DNA of 64,000 nt, taken from contig NZ_JBFCVL010000002.1 of NCBI RefSeq assembly GCF_040712075.1, positions 372,001 to 436,000 of the forward strand, read 5' to 3'. The translations under genes and the position numbers were made by a program. Numbering within the stretch: the first letter of the stretch is position 1; each line of letters opens with the position of its first letter. Origin of the DNA: Fodinicurvata sp. EGI_FJ10296 (lineage in GTDB: Bacteria; Pseudomonadota; Alphaproteobacteria; DSM-16000; Inquilinaceae). Below are positions 28,046 to 36,664 of the stretch, in pieces. The notes under the pieces are model-generated. The model was given only the letters and a program-made list of their open reading frames with translations, was not told the origin of the DNA and did not search any database.

Positions 28046-28690
28046 TCATCCCTCGTCGCTGGATACGATCAGATCCGCCTGCACGGACTCGCGGCCGACG
28101 ACGCGGGCATTGACCAGATCGTTGCCGCGCGCGCGCTCTTCGGCGGCCCTGGCATCGTGACCGTGGTCACGCCACCGCTTTATCAGGCGATCCAGCAGCA
28201 CCGGTTCGGGCACCGTCAGCATGATACTCAGATCGAACACGGCGCGGCCCGAAGACCAGGGAGAACGGTCCAGCAACAGGTAATTGCCCTCCACCAGAAC
28301 GGTGTCGATCTCCGGACCGATCTCGCGCCCCGCTGCCCGCGCCAGGTCGAGCCCCCGATCGAAGACGGGTACATAGACGGCGCCGCGAGGGTTCCTCAGC
28401 CGCTGAAGATCGCGAATAAAACCGTCGGCATCGAAGGTTTCCGGTGCGCCTTTTTTCGCCAGCAGCCCATGCGACGTCAGAACCGCGTTGTCGAGATGAT
28501 AGCCATCCATCGGGACGACGGCGGGCGTCGAACTGCCTGACTCCGCCAGTTCGGCGCAAAGACGGTCGGCGAGGCTTGACTTGCCGCTCGCCGGCGGCCC
28601 GGCTATACCGACGACAAAACGGGAGCCAACCGAGCGTTCCTGGCGATTCTTCCACGAGAGAATCGTATTCGCGATCTGCGGCAAGTCCAT
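28046..28690 (-). CDS. P-loop kinase of the uridine/pantothenate-kinase-like family (FrcK/YggC type)
   Basis: A 214-residue P-loop protein with Walker A GPPASGKSS near residue 30, the PMDGYHLDN segment of the phosphoribulokinase/uridine kinase superfamily, and VLVEGNYLLLD as Walker B. This subfamily (nucleoside triphosphate hydrolases such as FrcK of rhizobial fructose operons and E. coli YggC) has no firmly known substrate. The ATG at 28690 has GGGAG upstream. It is divergent from the oxidoreductase gene across 93 bp and follows on directly from the XRE gene, so a uridine-salvage role is possible but unproven. Confidence 0.78.
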   Translation of the reverse strand: MDLPQIANTILSWKNRQERSVGSRFVVGIAGPPASGKSSLADRLCAELAESGSSTPAVVPMDGYHLDNAVLTSHGLLAKKGAPETFDADGFIRDLQRLRNPRGAVYVPVFDRGLDLARAAGREIGPEIDTVLVEGNYLLLDRSPWSSGRAVFDLSIMLTVPEPVLLDRLIKRWRDHGHDARAAEERARGNDLVNARVVGRESVQADLIVSSDEG

Positions 28691-28783
28691 GGTATCTCCC
28701 GGTTGCAGGGGCGGCACCTGGCAACCCGTCCGACGGCGCCGAGCTCCGCGACATCAAAGATAATCGACCACAGGGAGGCACAA

Positions 28784-29812
28784 ATGAGTGCGGATTTCAA
28801 ATGGGGCATTCTGAGCACGGCCCGAATTGCCCGCAGCAGCTTCATTCCCGGCGTGGAAGCGACCCCCGGACAGCGGGTGGTCGCGGTGGCCTCGCGCAGT
28901 GCCGGGCGGGCGGCGGAAATGGCAGAAGCCCACGGCATTCCCAATGCCTGCGAAGGCTATGAGGCGCTACTCGCCGACCCCAACATCGACGCGATCTATA
29001 ACCCGCTGCCGAACGACCTTCACGTGCCCTGGACGGTCCTGGCCGCAAAAGCCGGCAAGCATGTGCTCTGCGAAAAACCGATCGCGATGACCGCCGCCGA
29101 AGCCGAGGAACTGCGCGCCGCGCAGCGCGAAAGCGGCCGGCTGATTGTCGAGGCGTTCATGGTGCACCATCATCCGCAATGGAAAATGGCGCGGCAACTG
29201 ATCGGCGACGGCCGCATCGGGGCCGTCGGCGCGATCCAGACCGCCTTTACCTATCGTCAGAAAGATCCCGGCGACATCCGCAACCGTCCCGAAACCGGCG
29301 GCGGCGGGCTATATGACATCGGATGTTATGCGATCACAACGGCGCGCGCGGTGTTCGGCGCGGAGCCCACCCGTGTCTTCGCCGCCATGGATACCGATCC
29401 CGAAATGTGCGTCGACCGGCTGACCAGCGCCATCGTGGAGTTTCCCGGCGGACGGCATCTGACCTTTACCTGTGCCACGCAACTCGCGAAGCGCCAATTC
29501 TGCCAGATATTGGGCGAGACCGCCCACATGACGCTGCCCCTGCCGTTCAACCCGCCCCGCGACCATGCGGCCAGCATCATCATCGATGACGGATCGGATC
29601 TTACCGGTGCCCGGTCCGACATCATCACCGTTCCCGCCGTCGACCAGTTCGCGCTCGAAGTGCAGTCCTTTGCCCATCGCGCGCGCCTGTGCGACGCCGG
29701 CGACGGCGCCGCCGACGCCGATGGAAGCCTGAACGACGACATCGCCAATATGCGCGTCATCGATGCCCTCTTCCGGTCGGGCGCCAGCGGGCAGTGGGAA
29801 CCCGTCGGCTAA
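28784..29812 (+). CDS. Gfo/Idh/MocA-family NAD(P)-dependent oxidoreductase
   Basis: A 342-residue dehydrogenase. The N-terminal Rossmann domain begins KWGILSTARIARSSFIPGV (a GILSTA variant of GxGxxA, as in trans-dihydrodiol or xylose dehydrogenase-like members), the active-site motif is CEKPIAMT, and the C-terminal alpha/beta domain carries GGGGLYDIGCYAI with the catalytic Asp-His region replaced by DIGCY. GGGAGG lies close before the ATG at 28784. The substrate is probably a sugar or cyclitol and cannot be fixed from context. Confidence 0.87.
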   Translation: MSADFKWGILSTARIARSSFIPGVEATPGQRVVAVASRSAGRAAEMAEAHGIPNACEGYEALLADPNIDAIYNPLPNDLHVPWTVLAAKAGKHVLCEKPIAMTAAEAEELRAAQRESGRLIVEAFMVHHHPQWKMARQLIGDGRIGAVGAIQTAFTYRQKDPGDIRNRPETGGGGLYDIGCYAITTARAVFGAEPTRVFAAMDTDPEMCVDRLTSAIVEFPGGRHLTFTCATQLAKRQFCQILGETAHMTLPLPFNPPRDHAASIIIDDGSDLTGARSDIITVPAVDQFALEVQSFAHRARLCDAGDGAADADGSLNDDIANMRVIDALFRSGASGQWEPVG

Positions 29813-29818
29813 GCGTCC

Positions 29819-30814
29819 CTATTCGGAATGCACGCCCTGATCCACCGCGTCATGCAGAACGCTGGCGTTGTGGCGCAGCATGTCGATATAGCTCGGCGCT
29901 GGGCCGTCGGGGCCCGAAAGCGCGTCGGAGTACAGCGTGCCGCCAACGGCCAGTCCCGCCTCCTCGGCCAGCAGTTCCACCATTCGGGGGCTGGAAACAT
30001 TCTCGGCCAGGATCGCGGCAACACCCTCGGCGTGGATCAGGTCGACCAGACCGGCCATCTGTGCCGCCGTCGGCTCCGCCTCGGTCGTCAGGCCCGACGG
30101 TGACAGGAACGTGATCCCGTATTCCCGGCTGAAATAATCGAATGAGGCGTGCGGCACGATGACGGTGCGCTGCTCTTCCGGCAACGATCCGAGGAGGTCG
30201 TCGATTTCCCGGTCCAGCGCGGCCAACTCGCTATCGTAGGCGGCCAGCCGGTCCCGATAGGCCTCGGCGTTGTCCGGGTCGGCGTCGGCCAGCGCATCGG
30301 CAATGGTGCGCGCATAGCTTTGGCCGCCGGAAACGCTTTGCCAGACATGCGGATTGTAGTCGCCTCCGGTATCACCCTCGTGGTCATGCCCGTGATCGTC
30401 TTCTTCGTGGTCGTCATGACCGTGATCGTCATGACCGTGATGGTCGGCGCCGCCCGTCTCGATCAATTCCGCATCGGCCGATGCCATGACGACCGGACCA
30501 TCGAAACCGCTGGCATCGATCAACCGACCCATCCAGCCTTCATAACCAAGGCCGTTGATCACCACGAGGTCGGCATTGGCGACGGATTGAGCGTGCGATG
30601 GCGACGGCTCAAAAACGTGGCTGTCGCTGTCGGGGCCAACAAGGCTTTCGACCACCACATCGTCACCGCCGACATTGCGGGCGATATCCGCCAGCACCGT
30701 GAACGAGGCGACGACGTTCAGCGGCGCGCGTTCCGCTGGCGCCGCCACCGCGGCGCTCGTCAGCAGCGATGTTCCGGCCGCCAGCACGGCCATGCTCAGT
30801 GTTCCTGGTGTCAT
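29819..30814 (-). CDS. znuA: Zinc ABC transporter, periplasmic binding protein ZnuA
   Basis: A 331-residue cluster A-I binding protein with a signal peptide (LTSAAVAAPA). It carries a His/Asp-rich loop (ADHHGHDDHGHDDHEEDD and on) between the first and second metal ligands, which is typical of zinc rather than manganese receptors. Ligand residues include His in DSHVFEPSPS, His in YNPHVW and His in VIVPHASFDYF. The start ATG 30814 has GGAG 6 bases upstream. It is the distal gene of znuC-znuB-znuA, 132 bp after znuB, and converges with the Gfo/Idh gene with a gap of 6 bp. Confidence 0.92.
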   Translation of the reverse strand: MTPGTLSMAVLAAGTSLLTSAAVAAPAERAPLNVVASFTVLADIARNVGGDDVVVESLVGPDSDSHVFEPSPSHAQSVANADLVVINGLGYEGWMGRLIDASGFDGPVVMASADAELIETGGADHHGHDDHGHDDHEEDDHGHDHEGDTGGDYNPHVWQSVSGGQSYARTIADALADADPDNAEAYRDRLAAYDSELAALDREIDDLLGSLPEEQRTVIVPHASFDYFSREYGITFLSPSGLTTEAEPTAAQMAGLVDLIHAEGVAAILAENVSSPRMVELLAEEAGLAVGGTLYSDALSGPDGPAPSYIDMLRHNASVLHDAVDQGVHSE

Positions 30815-30946
30815 GTGATGCTCCATCCTGTTGATTTGCTTCGCAGCGGACAGACCCTGCCCATTCCCGGGCACGAGCCGTTCTAGCGGTGAACGTCGCG
30901 CAGGCTCCGAGTGGAGGTTTGGTCGATGAAAGTTTGGTTTCGGTCC

Positions 30947-31822
30947 CTAGGCGGCGCTGGAAGCGGTCCGCCATTGTCGTGTGATCAGTCCGCCATACGG
31001 ACCGATCACGGCTGAGAGCAGGTAAACGACCCCGGCGAACAGCACGATCGCCGGGCCGGTGGGCAGATCCAGATGGAACGACAGGATCAGGCCCGCATAG
31101 GCGCTGACAAAGGCGACGCCGGCGGCGACGGCGAACAGGCTCCAGACCTGACGCACCCAGAAACGCGACGCCAGCGCCGGCAGCATCATCAGGCCGACCG
31201 CCATCAGGGTACCGAGCGCCTGGAAGGCGGCAACCAGATTGACGACCACCAGTGCCAGAAACAGGACATGGACGACGCCGCCGGCACCCTTGACGGAAAG
31301 CAGGAAATTCGGATCGAACGCTTCGGCGACCAGATGGCGATAGAACGTTGCCAGCGCCAGGACTGTCAGACTGGACAGCCCCGCAACGAGGAACAGCGAC
31401 TCCCGATCAATGGCGAGGATCGTGCCAAACAAAATATGGACAAGATCGACGCTGCTGCCGCCGGTGGAAATCAGCAGCACGCCCAGCGCCAGCGAAATCA
31501 GGTAAAAACCGGCAAAGGTCGCGTCTTCGCGCAATGGGGTCAGCCGCGCCATCACACCAGCCAGCACCGCGACGACGACGCCGGTGATCGCCCCGCCCAG
31601 CGTCATGGCCGTCAGGCTCAGACCGCCAATCAGGAACCCTATTGCCGCACCGGGCAGCACCGCATGGGCCATCGCGTCGCCGACAAGGCTCATCCGGCGC
31701 AGCATCAGCATCACGCCGACCGGCCCGCAGGCCAGCGCCAGGGCAAACCCCGCCACCAGCGCCCGGCGCATAAAGCTGTAATCGTTTATGGGATCGACCA
31801 GCAGGCCGGCCAGATCGGTCAT
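30947..31822 (-). CDS. znuB: Zinc ABC transporter permease ZnuB
   Basis: A 291-residue integral membrane protein of the ABC-3 family with about eight hydrophobic segments and the signature MSLVGDAMAHAVLPGAAIGF that couples to the ATPase. Its start overlaps the znuC stop by 4 bases (ATGA), so the two are translated together. Confidence 0.92.
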   Translation of the reverse strand: MTDLAGLLVDPINDYSFMRRALVAGFALALACGPVGVMLMLRRMSLVGDAMAHAVLPGAAIGFLIGGLSLTAMTLGGAITGVVVAVLAGVMARLTPLREDATFAGFYLISLALGVLLISTGGSSVDLVHILFGTILAIDRESLFLVAGLSSLTVLALATFYRHLVAEAFDPNFLLSVKGAGGVVHVLFLALVVVNLVAAFQALGTLMAVGLMMLPALASRFWVRQVWSLFAVAAGVAFVSAYAGLILSFHLDLPTGPAIVLFAGVVYLLSAVIGPYGGLITRQWRTASSAA

Positions 31823-32601
31823 ACTCCACCCGCGCCGATATGCCCCCGGTCTCCATTGCCCAAGCCCTCGGCACCCACACTCTCAGCACCGAAGGCCGGC
31901 ATCCGGCGGTCGCTGCTCCGGGGAATGGTCGAGATTGGGCCCAGGATTGACGCGGTCGGCCCCCAGGCCTTGACCGTCCGATCCAGCACCAGGCAATCGG
32001 GAAAATAGTGCCGGACCTGCGACTGGTCATGAAGCACGGCAATGACGGTCCGGCCTTCGTCGCGCCAGCCGAGCGTGATTTCCAGCAGGTCGGACACCGT
32101 TGCTTCGTCGACCGCGTTGAACGGCTCGTCCAGCAGAATGACGGGTGCGTCCTGAACCATCAGCCGAGCGAAAAAGACGCGCTGCAATTGGCCAACGGAA
32201 AGGTCGCCGACGACCCGGCGGGCCAATGAGGCCAGTCCGACGGCCTCCAGCGCCGCATCGACGCGGTCCCGGTCGTCGCGGCTGACGCCCCGCCAGCCGC
32301 CGAGACGCGGCCAGAGCCCCAACTGTACGGCGTCCCGTACCGAGATCGGAAAGCTGCTGTCAATGTCGGCGCGCTGCGGCAGATAGGCGATTTGCTGACC
32401 ATGCAGCCGTATCACGCCGCGTGCCGGACGGATCAACCCGACCAGAGCTTTCGACAGCGTGCTTTTCCCGGCGCCGTTGGGACCGATGACGGCCGTCATC
32501 GAGCCCGGTTCGAATGAACCGTCGACACCCTCGACGACTGTCGTACGGCCATAAGCGAGGCAGATGCCCTCGACGTCGACGCTTGCTGTGGCTTTGACCA
32601 T
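31819..32601 (-). CDS. znuC: Zinc ABC transporter ATP-binding protein ZnuC
   Basis: A 260-residue ATPase with Walker A GPNGAGKST, Q-loop in AYLPQRADID, signature LSVGQLQRVFFAR (variant of LSGGQ), Walker B VILLDEPF and the His switch in AVLHDQSQ. The C-terminal 35 residues are a Pro/Gly-rich extension. GGAG precedes the ATG at 32601. First gene of the operon, 46 bases after a Zur-like operator. Confidence 0.92.
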   Translation of the reverse strand: MVKATASVDVEGICLAYGRTTVVEGVDGSFEPGSMTAVIGPNGAGKSTLSKALVGLIRPARGVIRLHGQQIAYLPQRADIDSSFPISVRDAVQLGLWPRLGGWRGVSRDDRDRVDAALEAVGLASLARRVVGDLSVGQLQRVFFARLMVQDAPVILLDEPFNAVDEATVSDLLEITLGWRDEGRTVIAVLHDQSQVRHYFPDCLVLDRTVKAWGPTASILGPISTIPRSSDRRMPAFGAESVGAEGLGNGDRGHIGAGGV

Positions 32602-32646
32602 GAGGACTCCGGAACGAAGCGATCATCCATCGATACGCTCCGAATT

Positions 32647-32670
32647 GATATGTTACATCATAACATCTGT
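32647..32670. promoter_or_regulatory. Zur-like operator upstream of znuCBA
   Basis: The inverted repeat ATGTTA-N5-TAACAT at 32650-32666, within GATATGTTACATCATAACAT, matches the form of alphaproteobacterial Zur boxes (an AT-rich palindrome around ATGTTATA/TATAACAT). It lies 46-70 bases before the znuC start, where repressor binding would block transcription when zinc is ample. Confidence 0.6.
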
Positions 32671-32696
32671 CAAGCCAGGATCTGGGCTGATCGCCT

Positions 32697-33587
32697 TCAG
32701 CCGGGCCGGCGCTCCCGCCACGCCAGAACCAGGGCGCCGGCGACGATCAGGGCGGCGCCGGCCATGCCGGTCCGCGAGGGAATCACCCCGAAAACGCCCA
32801 TATCATAGAGCGCGGCGAAGATCAGCGTGGCGTAGAAGAACGGGATGACGAAGCTGGCGTCGCCCCGGCGCATTGCCTGAATGAAGAGCGCCTGAGCCAC
32901 GACCATGATCACGCCGATGGCCCCCAGCAACAGCCATTGGGTCGGCGACGGCGCGACCCAGAAGAACGAAGCGGCCGCGATCGCCAATCCGCTGCCGATG
33001 GCATTGTTGATTGCCAGAATGCGCAGCGGCGGCTCCCCACCGGTCAGCTTCTTGACGAAGATCGCTTCCAGGCCAAGAAATCCGGCCGCCGCCAGCGCCA
33101 GCAGCGCCGCAACCTGAAATGCCGCCGTTCCCGGCTGAATCAGCACCAGCGCGCCGATCATGGCGGTAATGACCGCCCCGATCCGCCAGATGCCCACCCG
33201 CTCGCGCAGCAGCGGGATCGCCAGCAGCACTGTCACGACGGGGCTGAGGAAGCTAATTGCCGTCGCCTCGGCCAGCGGCATCATCGCGGCGGCGGCGAAC
33301 ATGCAACTGACGCCGCTCCAGCCGGCGACCGATCGCCCGATATGGATCGGCCACGCCGCTCCGCGCAGGCCGGGACGGTAAACGACAAGCAGCGGCACCA
33401 GTGCCAGAAACGCGAAGACGAAGCGCCCCGCGCTGACCTGAACCGGGTGAAGCGCCTCGGCCGCGACACCGGCCTGAACGCCGGCATCCCCGAGCGTTTT
33501 GGCGATCAGCGTCGTGGCCGCGATGCAGGCGCTGGCCGCTACCATCAACAACACGGCGGCGATCGGTGAGGCCACCGGCATTGTCAT
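32697..33587 (-). CDS. EamA-family DMT-superfamily transporter
   Basis: A 296-residue membrane protein with ten hydrophobic segments arranged as two EamA repeats; each repeat ends near a conserved Pro/Gly turn (SFLSPVVTVLLAIPLLRERVG in the first, VIPFFYATLIFAALYD in the second). Family members export metabolites such as amino acids. The start is the ATG at 33587 (MTMPVASPIAAV) or the one two codons on at 33581; upstream extension to 33881 reads into another small frame and is rejected. Substrate unknown. Confidence 0.85.
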   Translation of the reverse strand: MTMPVASPIAAVLLMVAASACIAATTLIAKTLGDAGVQAGVAAEALHPVQVSAGRFVFAFLALVPLLVVYRPGLRGAAWPIHIGRSVAGWSGVSCMFAAAAMMPLAEATAISFLSPVVTVLLAIPLLRERVGIWRIGAVITAMIGALVLIQPGTAAFQVAALLALAAAGFLGLEAIFVKKLTGGEPPLRILAINNAIGSGLAIAAASFFWVAPSPTQWLLLGAIGVIMVVAQALFIQAMRRGDASFVIPFFYATLIFAALYDMGVFGVIPSRTGMAGAALIVAGALVLAWRERRPG

Positions 33588-33649
33588 TGACGGCGTCCCG
33601 GACAAGCGTGTTGCAGTTTGGGCCGAACGGTCAACGGCACGGGTCACGG

Positions 33650-33805
33650 CTAGGCAAGTGCCCAGTAGACAGCGGCCCAAATGGCGATAAGCAGCACCGC
33701 CGCCAGACCCAGTCGTCGGCCAATTCCCCAACCCAGCAGACCGATCCAGCCGCTCGAACGCCTTGCAGCCGAAGACGAAGAATTCGGGGTGTCTGGCGCC
33801 TTCAT
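33650..33805 (-). CDS. Small single-pass membrane protein, hypothetical
   Basis: A 51-residue frame beginning MKAPDTPNSSSS, with GGAGG 8 bases before the ATG at 33805. A soluble Ser-rich N-terminus is followed by a basic pair (GRR) and one clear membrane helix (LGLAAVLLIAIWAAVYWAL) at the very C-terminus. It lies 62 bp upstream of the EamA transporter gene on the same strand. The good ribosome binding site and helix argue that it is real, but no family is recognised. Confidence 0.45.
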   Translation of the reverse strand: MKAPDTPNSSSSAARRSSGWIGLLGWGIGRRLGLAAVLLIAIWAAVYWALA

Positions 33806-33949
33806 ACCAACGGCCTCCGTTGCCAAATGGGCGGAATTTGATATACACACTGAAGTCTACAAAATTTGAGGCCCGGATCACGAACCGTGTCGTGGCTTCC
33901 GGAACGCTGAACTCATATCACGTCAACGCCACAAGGGAAGACCGGCTTC

Positions 33950-34267
33950 ATGCTCACCGACACGATCAAGCGCTTCGAGGAGTCCCAGCCGGGAACGACC
34001 AGCTTCATGGCCTTTGCGGATGGTTGTCTGGCGACGGCGGAGCAGGATTCCGAAAATGCCGCCGCGCTGATCCTTTTGGCCATGGCAGCGCGGGAGTTCG
34101 TCGATCAGGTGCAGGACCAGCCGCTTTCCCTGCCCGAGGCCGAAGCCGGTCGCGACCGGTTGATCGGTCAGGCGCGCAAGGTGGCCGCATCGGCCAATGG
34201 AGATGCCGGCGAAAAACTGGCTGTTGCCAACCGCATCGCCCTGGACCAGATCGGCCAGAGTCGTTAG
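33950..34267 (+). CDS. Small acidic protein of unknown function
   Basis: A 105-residue predicted helical protein (MLTDTIKRFEESQPGTTSF, then an Ala-rich helix AALILLAMAAREFVDQVQDQ). AAGGGAAG lies about 10 bases upstream of the ATG at 33950. I recognise no family; size and composition suggest a cytosolic helical bundle. It stands alone between the EamA region and a hairpin repeat. Confidence 0.5.
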   Translation: MLTDTIKRFEESQPGTTSFMAFADGCLATAEQDSENAAALILLAMAAREFVDQVQDQPLSLPEAEAGRDRLIGQARKVAASANGDAGEKLAVANRIALDQIGQSR

Positions 34268-34302
34268 CGGGACTCGCTGATCACGACCAGCCATTCCCTG
34301 AT

Positions 34303-34408
34303 CGCTCCCGACGTCGATCGGGAGCCCCGAGCCGGATGAACCCGGTTCGTGTCTCCGATTCCGAGAGCCGCCGCGCGAGGTCCCCACTCAAGGCGGGGAC
34401 GATCAGGA
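34303..34408. repeat. Hairpin repeats, family 2 (copy 2) and a related stem
   Basis: Two stems lie here. At about 34303-34326 GCTCCCGA pairs with TCGGGAGC. At 34360-34408 lies the inverse-orientation match to the element at 17865-17912, with GTCCCC/GGGGAC closing a loop reading ACTCAAGGC. Stem pairs differ from copy 1 while pairing is kept. The region is between the small gene ending at 34267 and the 3' end of the LacI gene, and I see no gene in it. Confidence 0.5.
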
Positions 34409-34445
34409 AGCGGAACGCGGGGGCGCTGAACGGCGTCTTCCGTTG

Positions 34446-35447
34446 TCACCGGCAAGGCCCGGTCGTTGCTCCGGGCCTGAGTGTCGGCACGACGACGCTG
34501 GACTGGATCGGCCGCCCCTTGTCGGCCAGCCGCTCCAGCAGAAAGGCCGCCGCCGTCTTGCCGATGGTCTCGCGATCGATCGATACCGTCGTCAGCACGG
34601 GATCGGCCATCTCGCCTTCGCCGATGCCGTCGAAACCGATGACGGACAGGTCTTCCGGCACCCGCGGCCCACCGCTCCGCCGCAATCCTGCCAGCAGTCC
34701 CAGCGCCAACAGATCGCCAAAGCAGACGGCGGCCGTGGGCGGTGGATCGATTTCCACAAGTGACGATGCGGCCGCGGCGCCGGCCTCTCTGGTGGCTCTG
34801 GCCGCGATGCGTACCGGCGGGGCAACGCCTGCGCGTTCCAGGGTCGCGGTAAAGCCGGCCCACCGCCGCTGAAACGTCGACGTCCTGGTGCCGCCGCCGA
34901 TCCAGGCGATCCGCCGATGCCCCAGATCAAGAAGGTGACGCGCGGCCAGCATGCCGCCCATCTCGTCGTCATTGACGATATGATCGCATGTCAAACCCGC
35001 AAGCGTCCGCGATACCAGGACCACCGGGCGCGATGCGGCGAACCGCCGGAAATCCTCCACCGATGATCCCGCTACCGGACAAACGATCAGACCGTCGGCG
35101 TTGTGTTCGGCCAGCGCCCTGAGAAACATTTGCTGGCGCTCCGGCGATTCCGACGTATTGGCGAGAAAAACCATACGGCCAGCCGCCGCCAGACGATCCT
35201 CGACCGCGGCAATGACCTCAGCGAAAAACGGGTTCATCAGATCGTTTATGGCAACGCCGATGCTGAGCGACTGGCGGGTGCGTAGCTGGGCGCCGGCCCG
35301 GTTGTAAACATAGCCCATCTCATCCAGGGCGGCCCGGACCCGGCGCCGGGTTTCCTCGGCAACCAGCGGATTGTCGCGCATGGCCATGGAGACCGTGGAT
35401 ACGGAAATGCCGAGCCGCTCTGCAACATCGCGCAATGTGATCTTCAA
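34446..35447 (-). CDS. LacI-family transcriptional regulator
   Basis: A 333-residue regulator with an N-terminal helix-turn-helix (LRDVAERLGISVSTVSMAM), hinge helix (NRAGAQLRTRQS) and a periplasmic-binding-protein-like effector domain (FFAEVIAAVEDRLAAAGRM, DLSVIGFDGIGEGEMADPVLTTV). Translation starts at TTG (35447): LKITLRD aligns with the family's usual N-terminus and GAGGGGCAGG lies just upstream. It is divergent from the second TTT operon with a perfect operator between them, so it is probably the local repressor, responding to the transported acid or its product. Confidence 0.9.
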   Translation of the reverse strand: MKITLRDVAERLGISVSTVSMAMRDNPLVAEETRRRVRAALDEMGYVYNRAGAQLRTRQSLSIGVAINDLMNPFFAEVIAAVEDRLAAAGRMVFLANTSESPERQQMFLRALAEHNADGLIVCPVAGSSVEDFRRFAASRPVVLVSRTLAGLTCDHIVNDDEMGGMLAARHLLDLGHRRIAWIGGGTRTSTFQRRWAGFTATLERAGVAPPVRIAARATREAGAAAASSLVEIDPPPTAAVCFGDLLALGLLAGLRRSGGPRVPEDLSVIGFDGIGEGEMADPVLTTVSIDRETIGKTAAAFLLERLADKGRPIQSSVVVPTLRPGATTGPCR

Positions 35448-35522
35448 AGCCTGCCCCTCACAGTTCCCGCTTCACGGCTCCATAACCGCTCGTTGCCGCC
35501 ACTCCGCCGTCCAATATCGCCA

Positions 35523-35538
35523 TTTGAACCGGTTCAAA
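35523..35538. promoter_or_regulatory. Perfect palindromic LacI-type operator
   Basis: TTTGAACCGGTTCAAA is a perfect 16-bp palindrome with the central CG typical of LacI/GalR-family operators. It lies in the 201-bp divergent spacer, 76 bases from the LacI start and 110 from tctC, so one site could control both directions. Confidence 0.75.
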
Positions 35539-35648
35539 AAGGCTTGCGCCACCCCGTTTGATAAGACATCGTACCATTCGCAATCATCGGCCCAAAGACG
35601 GCCGACGCAAGGTTCAGTGAAATCAACAATCCTTTGGGAGGATCATAA

Positions 35649-36644
35649 ATGACCCGACACATTCTGACAGCCGCCCTGACCGCAGGCATCGCCGCGGGTG
35701 CATTCGTTGCCGGTACGGCCAACACGGCCGTGGCACAGGATTGCGACTGGACCCCCGATCGCCCCGTAACGTATATCGTTCCCTGGGGCGCCGGCGGCGG
35801 CACGGACGCCAATTCGCGCATGCTGGCCAGCATGCTGGAGGAGCATTTCGGACAGCCGTTCAACGTCGTCAACCGGACTGGCGGCAACGGCGTCGTCGGC
35901 CACACGGCGATCGCCAACGCCGAACCCGACGGCCACACCGTCGGCGCCGTGACCGTTGAAATCGCGACGATGCATTGGGCCGGCCTGACCGACCTCGACC
36001 ACACCGGCATCACACCCATTGCCCTGATCGATATCGTGCCGGCGAGCGTCACGGTTGCCGCCGACAGCGAATTCGAGTCGCTTGAAGACGTTCTCGCCTA
36101 TGCCGATGAGAACCCAGGCGAATTGACGGCTTCCGGAACGGCGCAGGGCGGCATCTGGCACCTCGCGCTTGCCGGCATGCTGAACGCCGAAGGCATGGAT
36201 CCGCAGGCGATCCGCTGGATTCCTTCGGACGGTGCCGCATCGGGCATGCAGGAACTGATGGCCGGCGGCGTCGACATGGTGACGGTTGCCCTTTCCGAAG
36301 CGCTGGCACAGGTCCAGGCCGGCGAGCTTGAAGCATTGGCCTATATGCACGACGAGCCTATGGGCGCCCTGCCCGACGTGCCGCTGACGGCCGAAGTCCT
36401 GGATAGCGGCTGGACCCTGGCTGCCTATATCACGATCAGCGGCCCCGGCGGCATGCCCGAAAACATCGCCTGCTCGTATGCCAATGCGGTTGAGGAAATC
36501 ACCCAGACCGACGAATGGGCGGAATTCAAGGAAGGCCGCGGCGCGGAAGTCGTGTTCCGGGGCGGCGAAGATCTTCGCACATATATCGAGAACTCTGACG
36601 AAAGCCTTGGTGAAACCATGCAGGCGATTGGCCTGGCGCAGTAA
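35649..36644 (+). CDS. tctC: TTT-family periplasmic substrate-binding protein TctC (system 2)
   Basis: A 331-residue carboxylate receptor with a signal peptide (cleavage near TAVA/QD), first ligand loop TYIVPWGAGGGTDANSR and second loop ASGTAQGGIWHLA. The mature N-terminus carries CDWTPDRPV with one Cys, and a second Cys lies in ENIACSYANAV; together they may form a disulfide, as in several TctC proteins. GGGAGG precedes the ATG at 35649. It leads the tctC-tctB-tctA-aldolase operon. It differs enough from system 1 that the ligands are probably different. Confidence 0.92.
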   Translation: MTRHILTAALTAGIAAGAFVAGTANTAVAQDCDWTPDRPVTYIVPWGAGGGTDANSRMLASMLEEHFGQPFNVVNRTGGNGVVGHTAIANAEPDGHTVGAVTVEIATMHWAGLTDLDHTGITPIALIDIVPASVTVAADSEFESLEDVLAYADENPGELTASGTAQGGIWHLALAGMLNAEGMDPQAIRWIPSDGAASGMQELMAGGVDMVTVALSEALAQVQAGELEALAYMHDEPMGALPDVPLTAEVLDSGWTLAAYITISGPGGMPENIACSYANAVEEITQTDEWAEFKEGRGAEVVFRGGEDLRTYIENSDESLGETMQAIGLAQ

Positions 36645-36664
36645 GTCAGGGCCGTTCTGCAATC

